Shown one piece after another: positions 63,750-64,000 of a stretch of DNA of 64,000 nt (positions are counted from its first letter, which is position 1; every line of letters starts with the position of its first letter). The notes beneath the pieces are model-generated. The model was given only the letters and a program-made list of their open reading frames with translations, was not told where the DNA came from and searched no databases. This DNA is from Petrolisthes cinctipes (lineage: Eukaryota > Arthropoda > Malacostraca > Decapoda > Porcellanidae): positions 2,047,001 through 2,111,000 of the forward strand of contig JAWQEG010001559.1 in NCBI GenBank assembly GCA_033782935.1. The letters are read 5' to 3'. Both the position numbers and the translations under genes were made by a program.

Positions 63750-64000
63750 CGCGCTTTTACACAGAATGTACATAATTCTTGTCCAGGATTACTACCACTG
63801 CCAGTAAAGAAATATTTATGATTATTATGTAGTACAGTAATACAGAATGTACATAAAACTTATAGGATTACTGCCATTGCCTGCAAAGATATATTTATGA
63901 TTATTATGTACTGTAGTAATACAGAATGTACACAATTTATGCAGGGTTACTGTCATTGACTATAAAGAAATATTTATGAATATTCTGTAGTGCAGTAATA
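63750..64000. repeat. Tandem array, unit about 78-80 bp, cut by window edge
   Basis: Three units with 'acagaatgtaca', 'ggattactgccattgcc' and 'aaagaaatatttatgattatt' plus 'atgtagtacagtaat'. Confidence 0.85.

Overview
This looks like nuclear DNA of an arthropod, most likely a decapod crustacean. The reasons are small exons in long introns, very heavy microsatellite content (CA/GT, AG, AAT, ACT), dense short palindromic DNA transposons, and transposon protein fragments of the kind I associate with decapods. The species call is inference. I see no bacterial genes, rRNA, tRNA genes or CRISPR.

One host gene dominates. From about 46.45 kb down to 4.98 kb the minus strand carries ten exons whose splice sites and phases join without conflict (2-1, 1-0, 0-2, 2-2, 2-1, then four phase 1-1 exons and a terminal exon). 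They encode about 2,040 residues of a Zasp52-like protein of the PDZ-LIM (ALP/Enigma) family, a scaffold of the muscle Z-disc. Support comes from the segment PFTYTPGGLDLSEIK-SPRM across one junction, a ZASP-like motif (YNSPGGLYS) at the end of a 3.9 kb exon, and eight copies of an S-F-[KR]-x-L-Q type motif. The PDZ-coding 5' end is outside the window and no LIM exon was found. The giant exon has one in-frame TAA inside a glutamine repeat.

Almost everything else between the exons is repeat. I use letters for families. A, B and C are TTAA-bounded palindromic elements of about 130-215 bp with a common inner block. D is a near-perfect hairpin. E is an element with CAGTAGACCCTCGATATA-like ends. 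F is a short palindrome (AATAATACCACC ends). G, H, I, J, L, M, N, O and P have few copies. K is hAT-like. Many are nested, so relative ages can be read directly. Two tRNA-derived SINE copies also occur.

From 46.5 kb rightward I find no host exon. The region holds satellite-like tandem arrays, a 5'-truncated non-LTR retrotransposon inserted in one array (47.6-48.25 kb), a Penelope-like GIY-YIG fragment between inverted repeats carrying hammerhead-like motifs (51.5-52.9 kb), a duplicated PIF/Harbinger transposase fragment (55.3-57.2 kb), and a decayed Ty3/Gypsy pol region with a probable LTR (57.2-63.5 kb).

All homology statements are from motif recognition, without searches. Element boundaries are mostly good to a few bases where TTAA or TA ends are visible, and approximate elsewhere.
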